A DNA stretch of 64,000 nt from CAZYFH01 sp965249175 (GTDB taxonomy: Bacteria > Acidobacteriota > Vicinamibacteria > Vicinamibacterales > UBA8438), in NCBI GenBank assembly GCA_965249175.1, contig OZ252227.1, forward strand, positions 2,604,001-2,668,000. The letters run 5' to 3'. Under the pieces are notes generated by a model. The model was not told the origin of the DNA and made no database searches. It saw only the letters and a program-made list of their open reading frames with translations. Shown here piece after piece: positions 7,235 to 15,604 of the stretch. How positions within the stretch are numbered: the stretch's first letter is position 1; every line of letters starts with the position of its first letter. Position numbers and translations under genes: made by a program.

Positions 7235-8647
7235 TTAGGGTCGCGCTGCGGGGCCGCCAGGTGCGGCCTGCCGCCCATCGAACACGATGCGGCCGTCAAC
7301 CACGGTCAGCAGCACTCGTGCGTCTCGAATGTCGGGCGAGGGTGCAGACAGCAGATTCGTGTCGAGCATCACGAAGTCGGCCAGCTGCCCAACCACGAGG
7401 CGGCCCTTCGTAGCTTCCTCGAATGAGGCGTACGCGCCGGTCAGCGTGTACGCATCGATCGCCTGGGCAATCGTCACCCGTTCGGTCGGGATCCATCCGC
7501 CGCTCCCGCGCCCGTCGAGCGGCCGGCGCGTGACAGCGGCGTAGAGCCCGTCCATGGGGTTGACCGGTGAGTAGAACCAATCGGTCCCGAAGGTGACGCG
7601 TGCGCCGCTGTCGAGCAGAGACCGGATGGGCAGGGCGGTCGTGTCGCGATGCTGCCCGACCAGCGCGTCGATCAGCGACGCGTCGTACAGCAATCGTGCG
7701 GGTTGCATGCTGGCGACGACGCCCAGACGGCCGAGGCGGTCGACGTCCGCCGTGCGGAGATGCTGGGCGTGCTCGATTCGAAACCGCCGGTCTCGCCGAC
7801 CGTTCTCTCGAATCACGCGGTCATACGTGTTCAAGACGAGGTGGGTGGCGCGGGCGCCGATGGCGTGCATAGCCACCTGGAGTCCGGCCCGGTCGGCGGC
7901 GGCAGTCCAGGCGTAGAGCTGGTCCTCGTCGTAGAGCAGCATGCCGCGGTCGCCCACCGAACCGGGATAGGCCTCGTCCAGCGCCGCGGTTCGCGTATCC
8001 AGCGTGCCATCGACCAATCCCTTGACGGCGCCGACGCGGAGCCAGGCGTTGCCGCGGCCGTCCGGGCCGCCGAAGGTGCCGCTGGCGATCTCGTCCCGCA
8101 GGCGGGGCCACGTCGCGAGCGGCACCGCGGCGTAGATGCGTGCGGTGAGGCTGTGTCTGGCCGCGGCAGTCTGGAAGGCCGCCACGTCCGACCAGCCTCC
8201 CATGTGGTGGACGGACGTGACGCCTCGGGCCGTCAGGTGGTCGAGTGCGGCGTCCAGTGCCGCTGCATCGCGATCCGCCGAACGCATCGACCGGGCGACG
8301 GGCGTCACGGCCGGGTCGCGATCTCCCTCCTCGAGGAGTTGGTAACCGGCGTCGATGAGGTGGGCGTGCGAGTCGATGAAGCCAGGTAGGACCATGGCCC
8401 CGCCGGCATCGATCAGACCGTCATCGACGGCCAGCGCGGCTACAGCGACGCTGCTTCCGACTGCCGCGATGCGACCATCGGACACTCCAACCGCCTCGAC
8501 CACGGGATGCGCGGGGTCGCCGGTCCAGACCCTCGCATTCACGACAGCGAGGGTCACCGCTGGGATGGGCGATGGTGCCTCGACTCCGCAGGCGGCGCAG
8601 GTGAGAGCGCAGAGCGCGGTGGTCCACGTTGTGCGCCGACGGGGCAT
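7235..8647 (-). CDS. Secreted amidohydrolase, YtcJ-like (Amidohydro_3)
   Basis: A metal-dependent hydrolase of the amidohydrolase-3 group; the substrate cannot be told. From ATG 8647 the 470-residue protein begins MPRRRTTWTTALCALTCAAC, a Sec-type signal with a cysteine that may be lipidated, although the lipobox is poor. The metal site HxH is in GFIDSHAHLIDAG. Later blocks include MHAIGARATHLVLN, FRIEHAQHLR and VTFGTDWFYSPVNPMDGLYA, in the order typical of YtcJ proteins. An open frame continues upstream to 8899, but that part is translated repeat A, so the start at 8647 is preferred. It is convergent with asd. Confidence 0.85.
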   Translation of the reverse strand: MPRRRTTWTTALCALTCAACGVEAPSPIPAVTLAVVNARVWTGDPAHPVVEAVGVSDGRIAAVGSSVAVAALAVDDGLIDAGGAMVLPGFIDSHAHLIDAGYQLLEEGDRDPAVTPVARSMRSADRDAAALDAALDHLTARGVTSVHHMGGWSDVAAFQTAAARHSLTARIYAAVPLATWPRLRDEIASGTFGGPDGRGNAWLRVGAVKGLVDGTLDTRTAALDEAYPGSVGDRGMLLYDEDQLYAWTAAADRAGLQVAMHAIGARATHLVLNTYDRVIRENGRRDRRFRIEHAQHLRTADVDRLGRLGVVASMQPARLLYDASLIDALVGQHRDTTALPIRSLLDSGARVTFGTDWFYSPVNPMDGLYAAVTRRPLDGRGSGGWIPTERVTIAQAIDAYTLTGAYASFEEATKGRLVVGQLADFVMLDTNLLSAPSPDIRDARVLLTVVDGRIVFDGRQAAPGGPAARP

Positions 8648-8695
8648 GTCCCCAATGCGTCGCGGTGGAGACTCTGTGTTGTGCCGCGCGACGAG

Positions 8696-8853
8696 CAGCC
8701 CGTGGTGAAAGTCCCGCGGCATTCGACCGCCGATGCATCCCGCGTCACCGCGTTGCTCATCGGTCGAATACTCCCGGTATTCTCCCTCTTCGCGCCTTGT
8801 GAGACGGGCGCCTCGACGGTCTCGGTGCAACGCGGCACTTTGACCACGGGCTG
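8696..8853 (+). repeat. Repeat family A, copy 1 (MITE-like inverted-repeat element)
   Basis: A 158-bp element that begins CAGCCCGTGGTGAAAG and ends in the near inverse (TTGACCACGGGCTG). It has the same length as the copy at 35851-36008 and clear base-by-base similarity. The copy at 42470-42635 is a diverged inverted version. It contains an open frame in one direction, but this is shared by all copies as a by-product of the repeat. It lies between the amidohydrolase start and the cytochrome gene's stop. No transposase is encoded. Confidence 0.8.
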
Positions 8854-8908
8854 CTAGAGGAACGGCGAGAGGGTCCGCGATCGGCACGGACTCAGCCAAT
8901 GGCGTGCG

Positions 8909-10156
8909 TTAGTTGTCGTTCGCTTGCCGGTCGCCACTCGCGTAGTCGACAAGCAGGCGGATGGGGGACGTGCTATCGGTCCCCAGGAGCGACGTGCCCG
9001 GGGTGGTGTCGGCGCCGGGCCGAAGCAGGGCGTGTATCTCGATCTCGGTGCCGCCAGGCAGATCCAGCGGTGCCTCGAACCAATAGCGCGTCGGCCACGA
9101 GGCATCCGGCTCGCGGAGAAACAGCATGGGTACCCGGTCGCCATTCGGTGTCACGGCCATCACCTGGACATCCTTCGCCTCGATGTCGATCTCGGGGAGC
9201 ACCGCGAGCAGGCGTACGTCGCGTTCGATTGCGTGCGTAAACACGATGTCACGGCCCTCGAGGAGCGTCGGAGACGTCACCAGCATCGACTCGATCGCCG
9301 CCGCATCGCCGTCTCGGAAATGCAGGCCCACCTGAGTCTGGTCGCTGAACGATTCACCCTCGGTGATCCACGTCTTTTTGTAGTGGACCCGCAGCACGAT
9401 GTCGGCGCCCGCGGGCAGCCGGTGGGCGATGCCGCCCTCGTGCAGGACTCGCTGTTGGCCCGGTGACCAGACCGCGATCGGTGGCGTCGTGGGAAAGGGC
9501 TGGCCGATGGGTTGCTCGAACCCAAGCCCGGTGTCGGTCGCTTGGAGGGCGGTCGCGGCACCGCTCGCGTCGACATACACGGCCACTCCGCGGACGACGG
9601 CGCCGGCGCCCGGCACCACGTCGACACCGGTGATCCAGCGCTCGGCATCGGCCCGGGAGGGCAGCACGAAAAAGCGCGTCGTTTCGCTCGTCCCGGCGTC
9701 CAGCACGAACGCCTCGGGCATGGTCAGCGTGAGCCCGGGCTCGCCGAGTGACCACCCGCTCGGGGCGGTCACCGGCTGTGGCTGTTTATCGCGTGGGCCT
9801 TGCGGGTACCCGCCGCTCGACCACTCGAGAATCATGTCCATCTCGTGGGCCGGGAGCGCATGCCCGTTCTTGAAGTCGCCGAAGCCGTCCTCGGCCTTCC
9901 AGGGCGGCATCCGCAATCCAAGGACTTCCTCTCGAATGGACTGGGCCCAGGGATACGCCTCTTGATACGTGACCAGCGACATCGGCGCAATGCCGCCGCT
10001 CCGATGACACGAGCCGCAGTTGTCGCGGAAGATGGGGAACAGGTGCTCGTTGTAGTTCCACCGGGATGCGATCGGTGTGTGACTCCGAGTCACGGGGCCG
10101 GTGCTCACCGCGAAACCGACTACCAGTAGGATCACGCCCCAGCTGTATCGCCGCAT
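8909..10156 (-). CDS. Exported mono-haem cytochrome with monooxygenase-like (PHM-fold) C-terminal region
   Basis: The 415-residue protein starts at ATG 10156, preceded by GGGAG at 7-bp spacing. It has an N-terminal signal or anchor (YSWGVILLVVGFAVSTG). The segment LFPIFRDNCGSCHRSGGIAP (about residues 40-60) carries one CxxCH haem site, followed by LRMPPWKAEDG, typical of cytochrome domains fused to copper type II ascorbate-dependent monooxygenase-like modules. The remainder resembles that fold, including RLPAGADIVLRVHYKKT. The position where relatives usually have a His-His copper pair reads VVRGVAVYVD, so one copper site may be lost. It follows the copper-type lipoprotein gene by 40 bp and is probably co-transcribed. 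Function unknown; periplasmic redox or metal role inferred. Confidence 0.75.
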   Translation of the reverse strand: MRRYSWGVILLVVGFAVSTGPVTRSHTPIASRWNYNEHLFPIFRDNCGSCHRSGGIAPMSLVTYQEAYPWAQSIREEVLGLRMPPWKAEDGFGDFKNGHALPAHEMDMILEWSSGGYPQGPRDKQPQPVTAPSGWSLGEPGLTLTMPEAFVLDAGTSETTRFFVLPSRADAERWITGVDVVPGAGAVVRGVAVYVDASGAATALQATDTGLGFEQPIGQPFPTTPPIAVWSPGQQRVLHEGGIAHRLPAGADIVLRVHYKKTWITEGESFSDQTQVGLHFRDGDAAAIESMLVTSPTLLEGRDIVFTHAIERDVRLLAVLPEIDIEAKDVQVMAVTPNGDRVPMLFLREPDASWPTRYWFEAPLDLPGGTEIEIHALLRPGADTTPGTSLLGTDSTSPIRLLVDYASGDRQANDN

Positions 10157-10196
10157 GTGCCGTCTCCCAGTCGTGTCCACCGGCGCCGAACGCACG

Positions 10197-11450
10197 TTAT
10201 CGGGCGTCGGCCGCCGCGTAGACCCGGTTGATCTCGTCGACCGCCTCGACGAAGATGGCGTAGGCGTCGCCCACTTGCTGTTTGTTCCCCAGGTCGCCGT
10301 ACCAGTCCAGTAGCCACGCAGCGCGCACGAGGCTCCGGATGGCGATGCGCACGTCGTTGCCCGCCCGCGCCGGCAGGTCGATCGCCCGGTCGTTGAGCGC
10401 CAGCGCCAGTTCCTTGGCCTGTAGGGCCGGGATGAAAATCTCCGTGAACGCACCCCGCGTCACCAGGTCGCCGATCTCCTGGTTGCGCCCGCCGATGCCG
10501 GTCACGATCTCGCTCGTGAGGTCTGGGATCCGTGGGCGAATCCGCTCGGCCAACGGCACCGCCACCGGAGCGGCATCCGCGACTGAGACGGGAGCCGCGT
10601 CCCCGGCCGCGGACGACAACTCCATGAATATGAAATCGAACCGGTCCTCCGGAAAGTCCTGGACCAAAAAGTCCTCGACCAACGTGAGCTTGACGGTGAT
10701 CTCGGCGGGCACGGCGAGGTCTCCCACCTCGGCTTCCAGATAGGCGCCGTCAGGGGACGGCAGCAGCGGGAACGCGACCACTTCGCGGAACTCGTCCGTC
10801 GCCTCGTCGTATTCCTCCTCGAGCACTGCCCGTCCCATCCACAGGCTCACGTCGACCGGCTCGCGATAGTTGTCGCTCGCGTAGACGCGGAAGCGGCCGC
10901 CCTCCGGGTACGCGCCCTCAATGTGGTGAAAACTGTCGGGCGCCATGAACACCGTCCCCCCGTGCCGCGGGGTGTGATCCATGTGCGCCCCCGGCGCGGC
11001 GTCGACGACGCCGCACGTCAACATCGTCGATCCGTAATAGGGATTCCGCACCGGTCCGTCGACCTGCACCCAATTGGACCCCCCGTCGTACATGGGGCAG
11101 TACGCCCGGGCGAACCCTGGCGGGAGATCCATCGCCGCGAGGAACTCCGACAGGGGCTTGAACTCGGCGCGCATCGTCTCGATACTGTCCGCTGCCGCTG
11201 CGATCCGGGTGAGTGGCCGCGTGACGTCGTCCGCAACCGTGAGCAAGGACTCAAGCGCAACCCGCGCGCCGTCGAAGTCATCCGCGGCCAACGCCTGCTG
11301 CGCCTCGACGTATGGCGCGAGCTGTGCGCTGAGATCGCCGGCGGTCGTCGGGGGGGCGGACGTGATATCGGGCGCCTGACGTGACGCGCAGGCGGACGTG
11401 GCGATGACCATGCCGCTGACCGCGGCAAGCACACTCAAGCGTGAAGCCAT
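10197..11450 (-). CDS. Copper-type lipoprotein with DUF3347-like region
   Basis: From ATG 11450 the 417-residue protein begins with a signal ending VIATSAC, a lipobox-like site that predicts lipidation. The central region contains CPMYDGGSNWVQVDGPV followed by NPYYGSTMLTCG. This matches the 'CPM...W.Q....NPY.G..ML.CG' pattern of DUF3347 domains found with CusB-type copper efflux proteins. A His-rich block follows (HMDHTPRHGGTVFMAPD, SFHHIEG). The C-terminal third is helical and unassigned. It is first in a probable two-gene unit with the cytochrome gene 40 bp downstream. A role in periplasmic copper handling is an inference from the motif. Confidence 0.72.
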   Translation of the reverse strand: MASRLSVLAAVSGMVIATSACASRQAPDITSAPPTTAGDLSAQLAPYVEAQQALAADDFDGARVALESLLTVADDVTRPLTRIAAAADSIETMRAEFKPLSEFLAAMDLPPGFARAYCPMYDGGSNWVQVDGPVRNPYYGSTMLTCGVVDAAPGAHMDHTPRHGGTVFMAPDSFHHIEGAYPEGGRFRVYASDNYREPVDVSLWMGRAVLEEEYDEATDEFREVVAFPLLPSPDGAYLEAEVGDLAVPAEITVKLTLVEDFLVQDFPEDRFDFIFMELSSAAGDAAPVSVADAAPVAVPLAERIRPRIPDLTSEIVTGIGGRNQEIGDLVTRGAFTEIFIPALQAKELALALNDRAIDLPARAGNDVRIAIRSLVRAAWLLDWYGDLGNKQQVGDAYAIFVEAVDEINRVYAAADAR

Positions 11451-11524
11451 GAAAATGATCCTGTCCTTGCAGAAGTATCGATCGAACAGAACATCGGAGT
11501 CTGGAGCGTGCACTCGATGCCGCA

Positions 11525-11553
11525 AGTATACAGTGTGCCGGGGCGGCCAGCAA
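11525..11553 (-). promoter_or_regulatory. Candidate promoter for the lipoprotein-cytochrome pair
   Basis: On the minus strand, TTGCTG (11553-11548) and TATACT (11530-11525) are 17 bp apart. They lie about 75 bp upstream of the lipoprotein ATG. Box quality is moderate. Confidence 0.5.
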
Positions 11554-11654
11554 TGCCATGATGTGCCGTAACTCTTTATCGCCCATGGAGTAGCGGGCGT
11601 GCGCCTCCACCGTGTCGTGTTCACACGCCGGAAGACGCGGCCCACTCGGCCGTC

Positions 11655-12590
11655 GTGCTACTGTGGACCGTGGCCGAGCGCCGCACCGCCCGCGCGCGTG
11701 CCAATGCCGAGCTCGCTGACGCCTATCTCGACGAGCTCCGCGTGGCGCGCAGACTGGCCGACAACACGCTTGAGAGCTACGCGCGGGACCTGACGAGCCT
11801 GGCGCGTTTCGCCGACTCGGGTCGACAGCGCCTCGACGAGCTCACGAGACAGGATCTCGAGCATTTCGTGCGCGACCGACGCGCGTCGGGGCTCGCCCCA
11901 CGCTCGGTCGCGCGCATGGTCGCGTGCATCCGCGGTTTCTACCGTTTCCTCGTGACCGATGGGCACATCGCCGACAATCCGGCCGAAGATGTGCGAGCCC
12001 CGAGGTCGTGGCCGGCGCTCCCCAAGTTTCTGTCGCTCGAGGATGTCGACCGGCTGATCGAACAGCCGGACACGACGACGTCGATCGGCGTGCGCGACCG
12101 GGCGCTGATCGAGCTGCTGTACGCGACAGGGATGCGTGTCTCCGAGCTGGTGTCGCTCCGTCCGGGCGATCTGAACCTCGGGGCTGGCCACTTGACGTGC
12201 CTCGGGAAGGGATCGAAGGAGCGACTAGTTCCCATCGGGGCGCCCGCCGTTGACTGGGTGCGTCGATACGTCGCGTCCGGACGTCTGGCGCTCCTTGGCG
12301 GCAAGGCGTCGCCGTGGTTGTTCGTGAACGCGCGGGGCGGTGGACGATTGAGCCGCGTCGGCTTCTGGAAGATCCTCAAGAAACTGGCCCGCCTGGCGGG
12401 GCTGTCTCCAGAGCTGAGCCCGCACGTGCTGCGCCACTCGTTCGCCACCCACCTGCTCGAACGGGGCGCCGATCTCCGTTCGATTCAAACGCTTCTGGGT
12501 CACGCGGATCTCTCGACGACCCAGATCTACACGCACATTCTCGAAGCGCGTCTCAAAGCGGTCTACGACGAGTTCCACCCCCGTGTGTGA
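11655..12590 (+). CDS. xerD: Tyrosine recombinase XerC/XerD
   Basis: Site-specific recombinase that resolves chromosome dimers at dif. The 311 residues include an N-terminal SAM-like DNA-binding domain (NTLESYARDLTSLARFAD) and the catalytic domain. The latter holds the first Arg in YATGMRVSELVSL, the Lys in GKGSKERLVPIG, HVLRHSFATHLLERGADL, LLGHADLSTTQIYTH and the nucleophilic Tyr in the last of these. The length and LLGHADLSTTQIY block favour XerD over phage integrases. The GTG at 11655 is the earliest start; GTG 11670 is an alternative. No att sites or phage genes are nearby, so a housekeeping role is likely. Confidence 0.9.
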   Translation: MLLWTVAERRTARARANAELADAYLDELRVARRLADNTLESYARDLTSLARFADSGRQRLDELTRQDLEHFVRDRRASGLAPRSVARMVACIRGFYRFLVTDGHIADNPAEDVRAPRSWPALPKFLSLEDVDRLIEQPDTTTSIGVRDRALIELLYATGMRVSELVSLRPGDLNLGAGHLTCLGKGSKERLVPIGAPAVDWVRRYVASGRLALLGGKASPWLFVNARGGGRLSRVGFWKILKKLARLAGLSPELSPHVLRHSFATHLLERGADLRSIQTLLGHADLSTTQIYTHILEARLKAVYDEFHPRV

Positions 12591-12620
12591 TTGACCCTTG
12601 AAACAGCGCTTTGCTATGGT
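12591..12620 (+). promoter_or_regulatory. Candidate metK promoter
   Basis: TTGACC (12591-12596) and TATGGT (12615-12620) with an 18-bp spacer lie immediately after the xerD stop. They leave a leader of roughly 70 nt before metK. No SAM riboswitch class could be recognised in that leader. Confidence 0.5.
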
Positions 12621-12697
12621 TAGCGGTTCGCCCGCCGGCACGGCTGGCTGGTGCGGCCGCGTTGCGAGAATCGCGATGATGAAGCACAAGGAGCAAC

Positions 12698-13849
12698 ATG
12701 CGCCGGACAGGCCAATACCTCTTTACCTCTGAATCGGTCACGGAGGGGCACCCTGACAAGATCGCGGATCAGGTGTCGGATGCGGTCCTCGATGCGGTCC
12801 TCGCCCAGGACCCCACCGGTCGCGTCGCCTGCGAGACGCTGGTGACGACTGGCTTGATCGTGCTGGCGGGTGAGATCACCACGAGCTGCACGGCCAACTT
12901 CAGCGATGTCGCGAGGGCGGCAGTTCGCGATGTCGGATACACGCGCGCAAAGTTCGGGTTCGATGCGGACACATGTTCGGTGCTGTCGGCGTTGCACGGC
13001 CAGTCGCCGGATATCGCCATGGGGGTCGATCCGGGTGGGGCCGGGGACCAGGGCATGATGTTCGGTTACGCCTGCTCTGAAACCGAAGAGCTGATGCCGC
13101 TGCCGATCATGATGTCCCATCGCCTCGTGCGGGCGCTCTCGGAAGTCCGTCGAGACGGTCGGCTGTCGTATCTGCGACCCGACGGCAAGTCGCAGGTGAC
13201 CGTCGAGTACGCGGACGACCGGCCCGTGCGCATCGACGCGATTGTCGTGTCCAGCCAGCACAGCGATGAGATCGCCACGGACCAGATCCGTCGCGACATC
13301 GAAGCGCACGTGATCCGGGCGGTCGTGCCCGGTGCGTTGATCGACGAGCGCACGAAGATCTACGTCAATCCGACGGGGCGTTTCGTGACCGGCGGTCCGC
13401 ACGGTGACTCCGGCGTGACGGGCCGGAAGATCATCGTGGACACGTATGGTGGGATGGCGCCGCATGGGGGGGGCGCCTTCTCGGGAAAAGATCCAACGAA
13501 AGTCGATCGGTCGGCCGCGTATATGGCGCGCTACATCGCCAAGAACTGCGTGACGGCGGGACTTGCCGACCGTGTCCAGGTCCAGTTGGCGTACGCGATC
13601 GGCGTGGCGGATCCGGTGTCGGTGCTCGTCGAGACATTCGGGACCGGCAAGGTCGACGAAGCGACGATCAGCACATTGGTCCGTGAGCAGTTCGCGTTGA
13701 CGCCGAAGGGGATCATCGAGACGCTCGACCTGCGCCGCCCGATCTACCGCCAGACCGCCGCGTTCGGGCACTTCGGTCGAAGTGAGCCGGAGTTCACCTG
13801 GGAACGCACGGACAAGGCCGAGGGATTGCGCGCGGCGGCCGGGCTGTGA
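12698..13849 (+). CDS. metK: S-adenosylmethionine synthase
   Basis: Makes SAM from methionine and ATP in the cytoplasm. The 383 residues open with LFTSESVTEGHPDKIADQVS, the ATP-binding family signature. GAGDQGMMFGYA (about residue 112) and GGAFSGKDPTKVDRSAAYMA (about 260-280) are the two PROSITE-type motifs. The length equals the usual 380-400. AAGGAG is spaced 5 bp before ATG 12698. The gene is complete and unremarkable. Confidence 0.97.
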   Translation: MRRTGQYLFTSESVTEGHPDKIADQVSDAVLDAVLAQDPTGRVACETLVTTGLIVLAGEITTSCTANFSDVARAAVRDVGYTRAKFGFDADTCSVLSALHGQSPDIAMGVDPGGAGDQGMMFGYACSETEELMPLPIMMSHRLVRALSEVRRDGRLSYLRPDGKSQVTVEYADDRPVRIDAIVVSSQHSDEIATDQIRRDIEAHVIRAVVPGALIDERTKIYVNPTGRFVTGGPHGDSGVTGRKIIVDTYGGMAPHGGGAFSGKDPTKVDRSAAYMARYIAKNCVTAGLADRVQVQLAYAIGVADPVSVLVETFGTGKVDEATISTLVREQFALTPKGIIETLDLRRPIYRQTAAFGHFGRSEPEFTWERTDKAEGLRAAAGL

Positions 13850-13866
13850 TCGGATAAGAGTCCTCC

Positions 13867-15576
13867 ATGTCGCGCCCGGCGACACGCTATCTCGTGATCA
13901 CGATGACGGCGGCCATTGTGGCCGCCGTTTTGTTGTTTCTGGTGCTGCCGCCGCCGGCGCGGGTTGTCGTCGTCCCCGACCCGCCGGGTGCCGACGATGG
14001 AGCGGTCGTCGTGCGTGGAGCGTTTCACGTGCACAGCGATCGCTCGGACGGGAGCGGGTCGGTGACGGAGATCGCCGACGCGGCCCGACGGGCGGGCCTC
14101 GATTTTGTCATCCTGACGGATCACGGTGACGGCACACGTCCGCCGCGCTCGCCCGTGTATCACCATGGGGTGCTCTGTGTCGACGCGGTGGAGATCAGCA
14201 CGGACAGCGGCCACTACATTGCACTTGGCTTACCCGTGGCGCCCTATCCTCTTGGCGGCGACGCGCGCGGGGTCGTCGAGGACGTGGCGCGGCTGGGAGG
14301 GTTCGGCGTGGTGGCCCACCCGGCCTCGCCAAAACCCGCGCTCCGTTGGGAGGATTGGAATCTGCCGGTGGACGCCGTGGAGTGGATCAACGGCGACAGC
14401 CAATGGCGAGACGATAGCGTCGCCGCGTTGGCGCTCGCGGCGATGGGGTATTGGCTCAGGGCGCCGGAGAGCCTGGCGCGGTTGCTCGACCGTCCGGACG
14501 CGGCGTTGGCGCGGTGGGATGCTCAGACCGCGGTCCGTCCCGTCGTCGGGATTGGTGGAATCGATGCCCACGCGCGGCTGGCGACCGGTGTCGGAGAGGA
14601 TGGCTACGAGGATGCGCTGGCGGTCAGCTTTCCGGGCTACGCACCGCTGTTTCGGGCGTTCGCGGTCCGCGTGGGCTTGGCCCGTGCATGGCGCGGCGAT
14701 GCAATGAACGACGCACGCGCGTTGGTGTCCGCCATCCGCGCCGGACGCACGTTCACCGCGATCGATGCGCTGGCGCGCCCGGTCTTCTTCAGCTACCACG
14801 CGGAACACGAGGCGCAAATTGTCGAGATGGGAGGGCAGGTGCGCGCCACGGGGGCGGTGTCGCTTCGCGCCATGGTGGGTGGCCCACCGGGGACCGAGAT
14901 GGTTCTGATGCGCGACGGCCGCCCGGTCGCGCGCGCGCCGGCCGAACTGGAGTACCAGATCACGGCGCGGGCACCGGCGGCGGCGTACCGAGTCGAGGTG
15001 CATCTTCCCGACGCGCCGGGAACGCCCCCGGTCCCCTGGATCGTCGGTAATCCGATTTACGTCGGCGAGAGGGTCGTGGCCGTCAACGCCACGCCGCCGA
15101 GGCCCCCGACGGCCGTCGTCCCGCTCACGACACCCGACGGCTGGCACGCCGAGCAGGACACCGGCACCATCGCCGACGTGGACGCCGTCGGCACGCGCGT
15201 GCGCCTGCGGTTTCAGCTCGGCGAGGGACCGGGGCCGCACGCCGCCGCCGTGTACGAGGTCACCGCAGGGACGCTGGTCGCCTACGACCATCTCGCGTTC
15301 GATGTCGTCGCGAACCAGCCGGTCCGGGCATCGGTGCAGCTGCGGGTGGCGGGACGAGACGACGTGCGCTGGCGGCGGTCGTTCTACGCCGGACCCGAGA
15401 TGCGGTCCGTGCAGGTACGCTTCTCTGAGCTGACCCCCGTGACGCCGACGCTCGCCCCCCAGCCCGATCTTCGGCGGGTGGAAAGCGTGATGGTGGTGGT
15501 GGATGCGGTCAATACACCGCCCGGGACCGCCGGGACGCTGTCGGTGATCGCCCCACGTCTGCTCTCTTCCAATTGA
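13867..15576 (+). CDS. Membrane-anchored PHP-domain phosphoesterase-like protein
   Basis: The 569-residue protein starts with one hydrophobic segment (about residues 8-28, TMTAAIVAAVLLFLVLPPPA), so the rest is likely periplasmic. The PHP metal-binding motif follows at about 55-65 (GAFHVHSDRSDGSG), with FVILTDHGDG and VVAHPASPKPALRW supplying further His and Asp ligands. The C-terminal 250 residues look like beta domains and are unassigned. PHP domains hydrolyse phosphoesters; the substrate here is unknown. It lies 17 bp after metK and may share its transcript. An extracytoplasmic location is unusual for PHP enzymes but known in environmental lineages. Confidence 0.75.
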   Translation: MSRPATRYLVITMTAAIVAAVLLFLVLPPPARVVVVPDPPGADDGAVVVRGAFHVHSDRSDGSGSVTEIADAARRAGLDFVILTDHGDGTRPPRSPVYHHGVLCVDAVEISTDSGHYIALGLPVAPYPLGGDARGVVEDVARLGGFGVVAHPASPKPALRWEDWNLPVDAVEWINGDSQWRDDSVAALALAAMGYWLRAPESLARLLDRPDAALARWDAQTAVRPVVGIGGIDAHARLATGVGEDGYEDALAVSFPGYAPLFRAFAVRVGLARAWRGDAMNDARALVSAIRAGRTFTAIDALARPVFFSYHAEHEAQIVEMGGQVRATGAVSLRAMVGGPPGTEMVLMRDGRPVARAPAELEYQITARAPAAAYRVEVHLPDAPGTPPVPWIVGNPIYVGERVVAVNATPPRPPTAVVPLTTPDGWHAEQDTGTIADVDAVGTRVRLRFQLGEGPGPHAAAVYEVTAGTLVAYDHLAFDVVANQPVRASVQLRVAGRDDVRWRRSFYAGPEMRSVQVRFSELTPVTPTLAPQPDLRRVESVMVVVDAVNTPPGTAGTLSVIAPRLLSSN

Positions 15577-15578
15577 CA

Positions 15579-15597
15579 GGGCTTCGCCCCGAAGCCC
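15579..15597. terminator. Short GC hairpin between convergent genes
   Basis: GGGCTTCG (15579-15586) pairs perfectly with CGAAGCCC (15590-15597) over a 3-nt loop, between the PHP stop (15576) and the lptFG stop (15605). No T tract follows on either strand, so it may only aid termination. The flanking GCCCCGTCTGA resembles the tail of repeat family B. Confidence 0.45.
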
Positions 15598-15604
15598 CGT
15601 CTGA

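Noticed and set aside
8554..8857. Open frames in repeat A with a MVKVP-type product
   Set aside because: The same peptide appears in every A copy and overlaps the inverted repeat; there is no ribosome site and no match to a known family. Treated as repeat-derived.
8909..10453. Longer 514-residue start for the cytochrome gene
   Set aside because: The first 99 residues are antisense-like, rich in Arg/Ser/Thr, and lie over the preceding lipoprotein gene; the signal peptide begins at 10156.
12621..12697. Possible SAM riboswitch before metK
   Set aside because: The leader is only about 70 nt and none of the known SAM aptamer cores could be recognised.
14021..14040. GTTTCACGTG resembling half of a parS site
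   Set aside because: Only about 11 of 16 parS bases match and it encodes the conserved F-H-V-H of the PHP domain, so it is explained by coding sequence.
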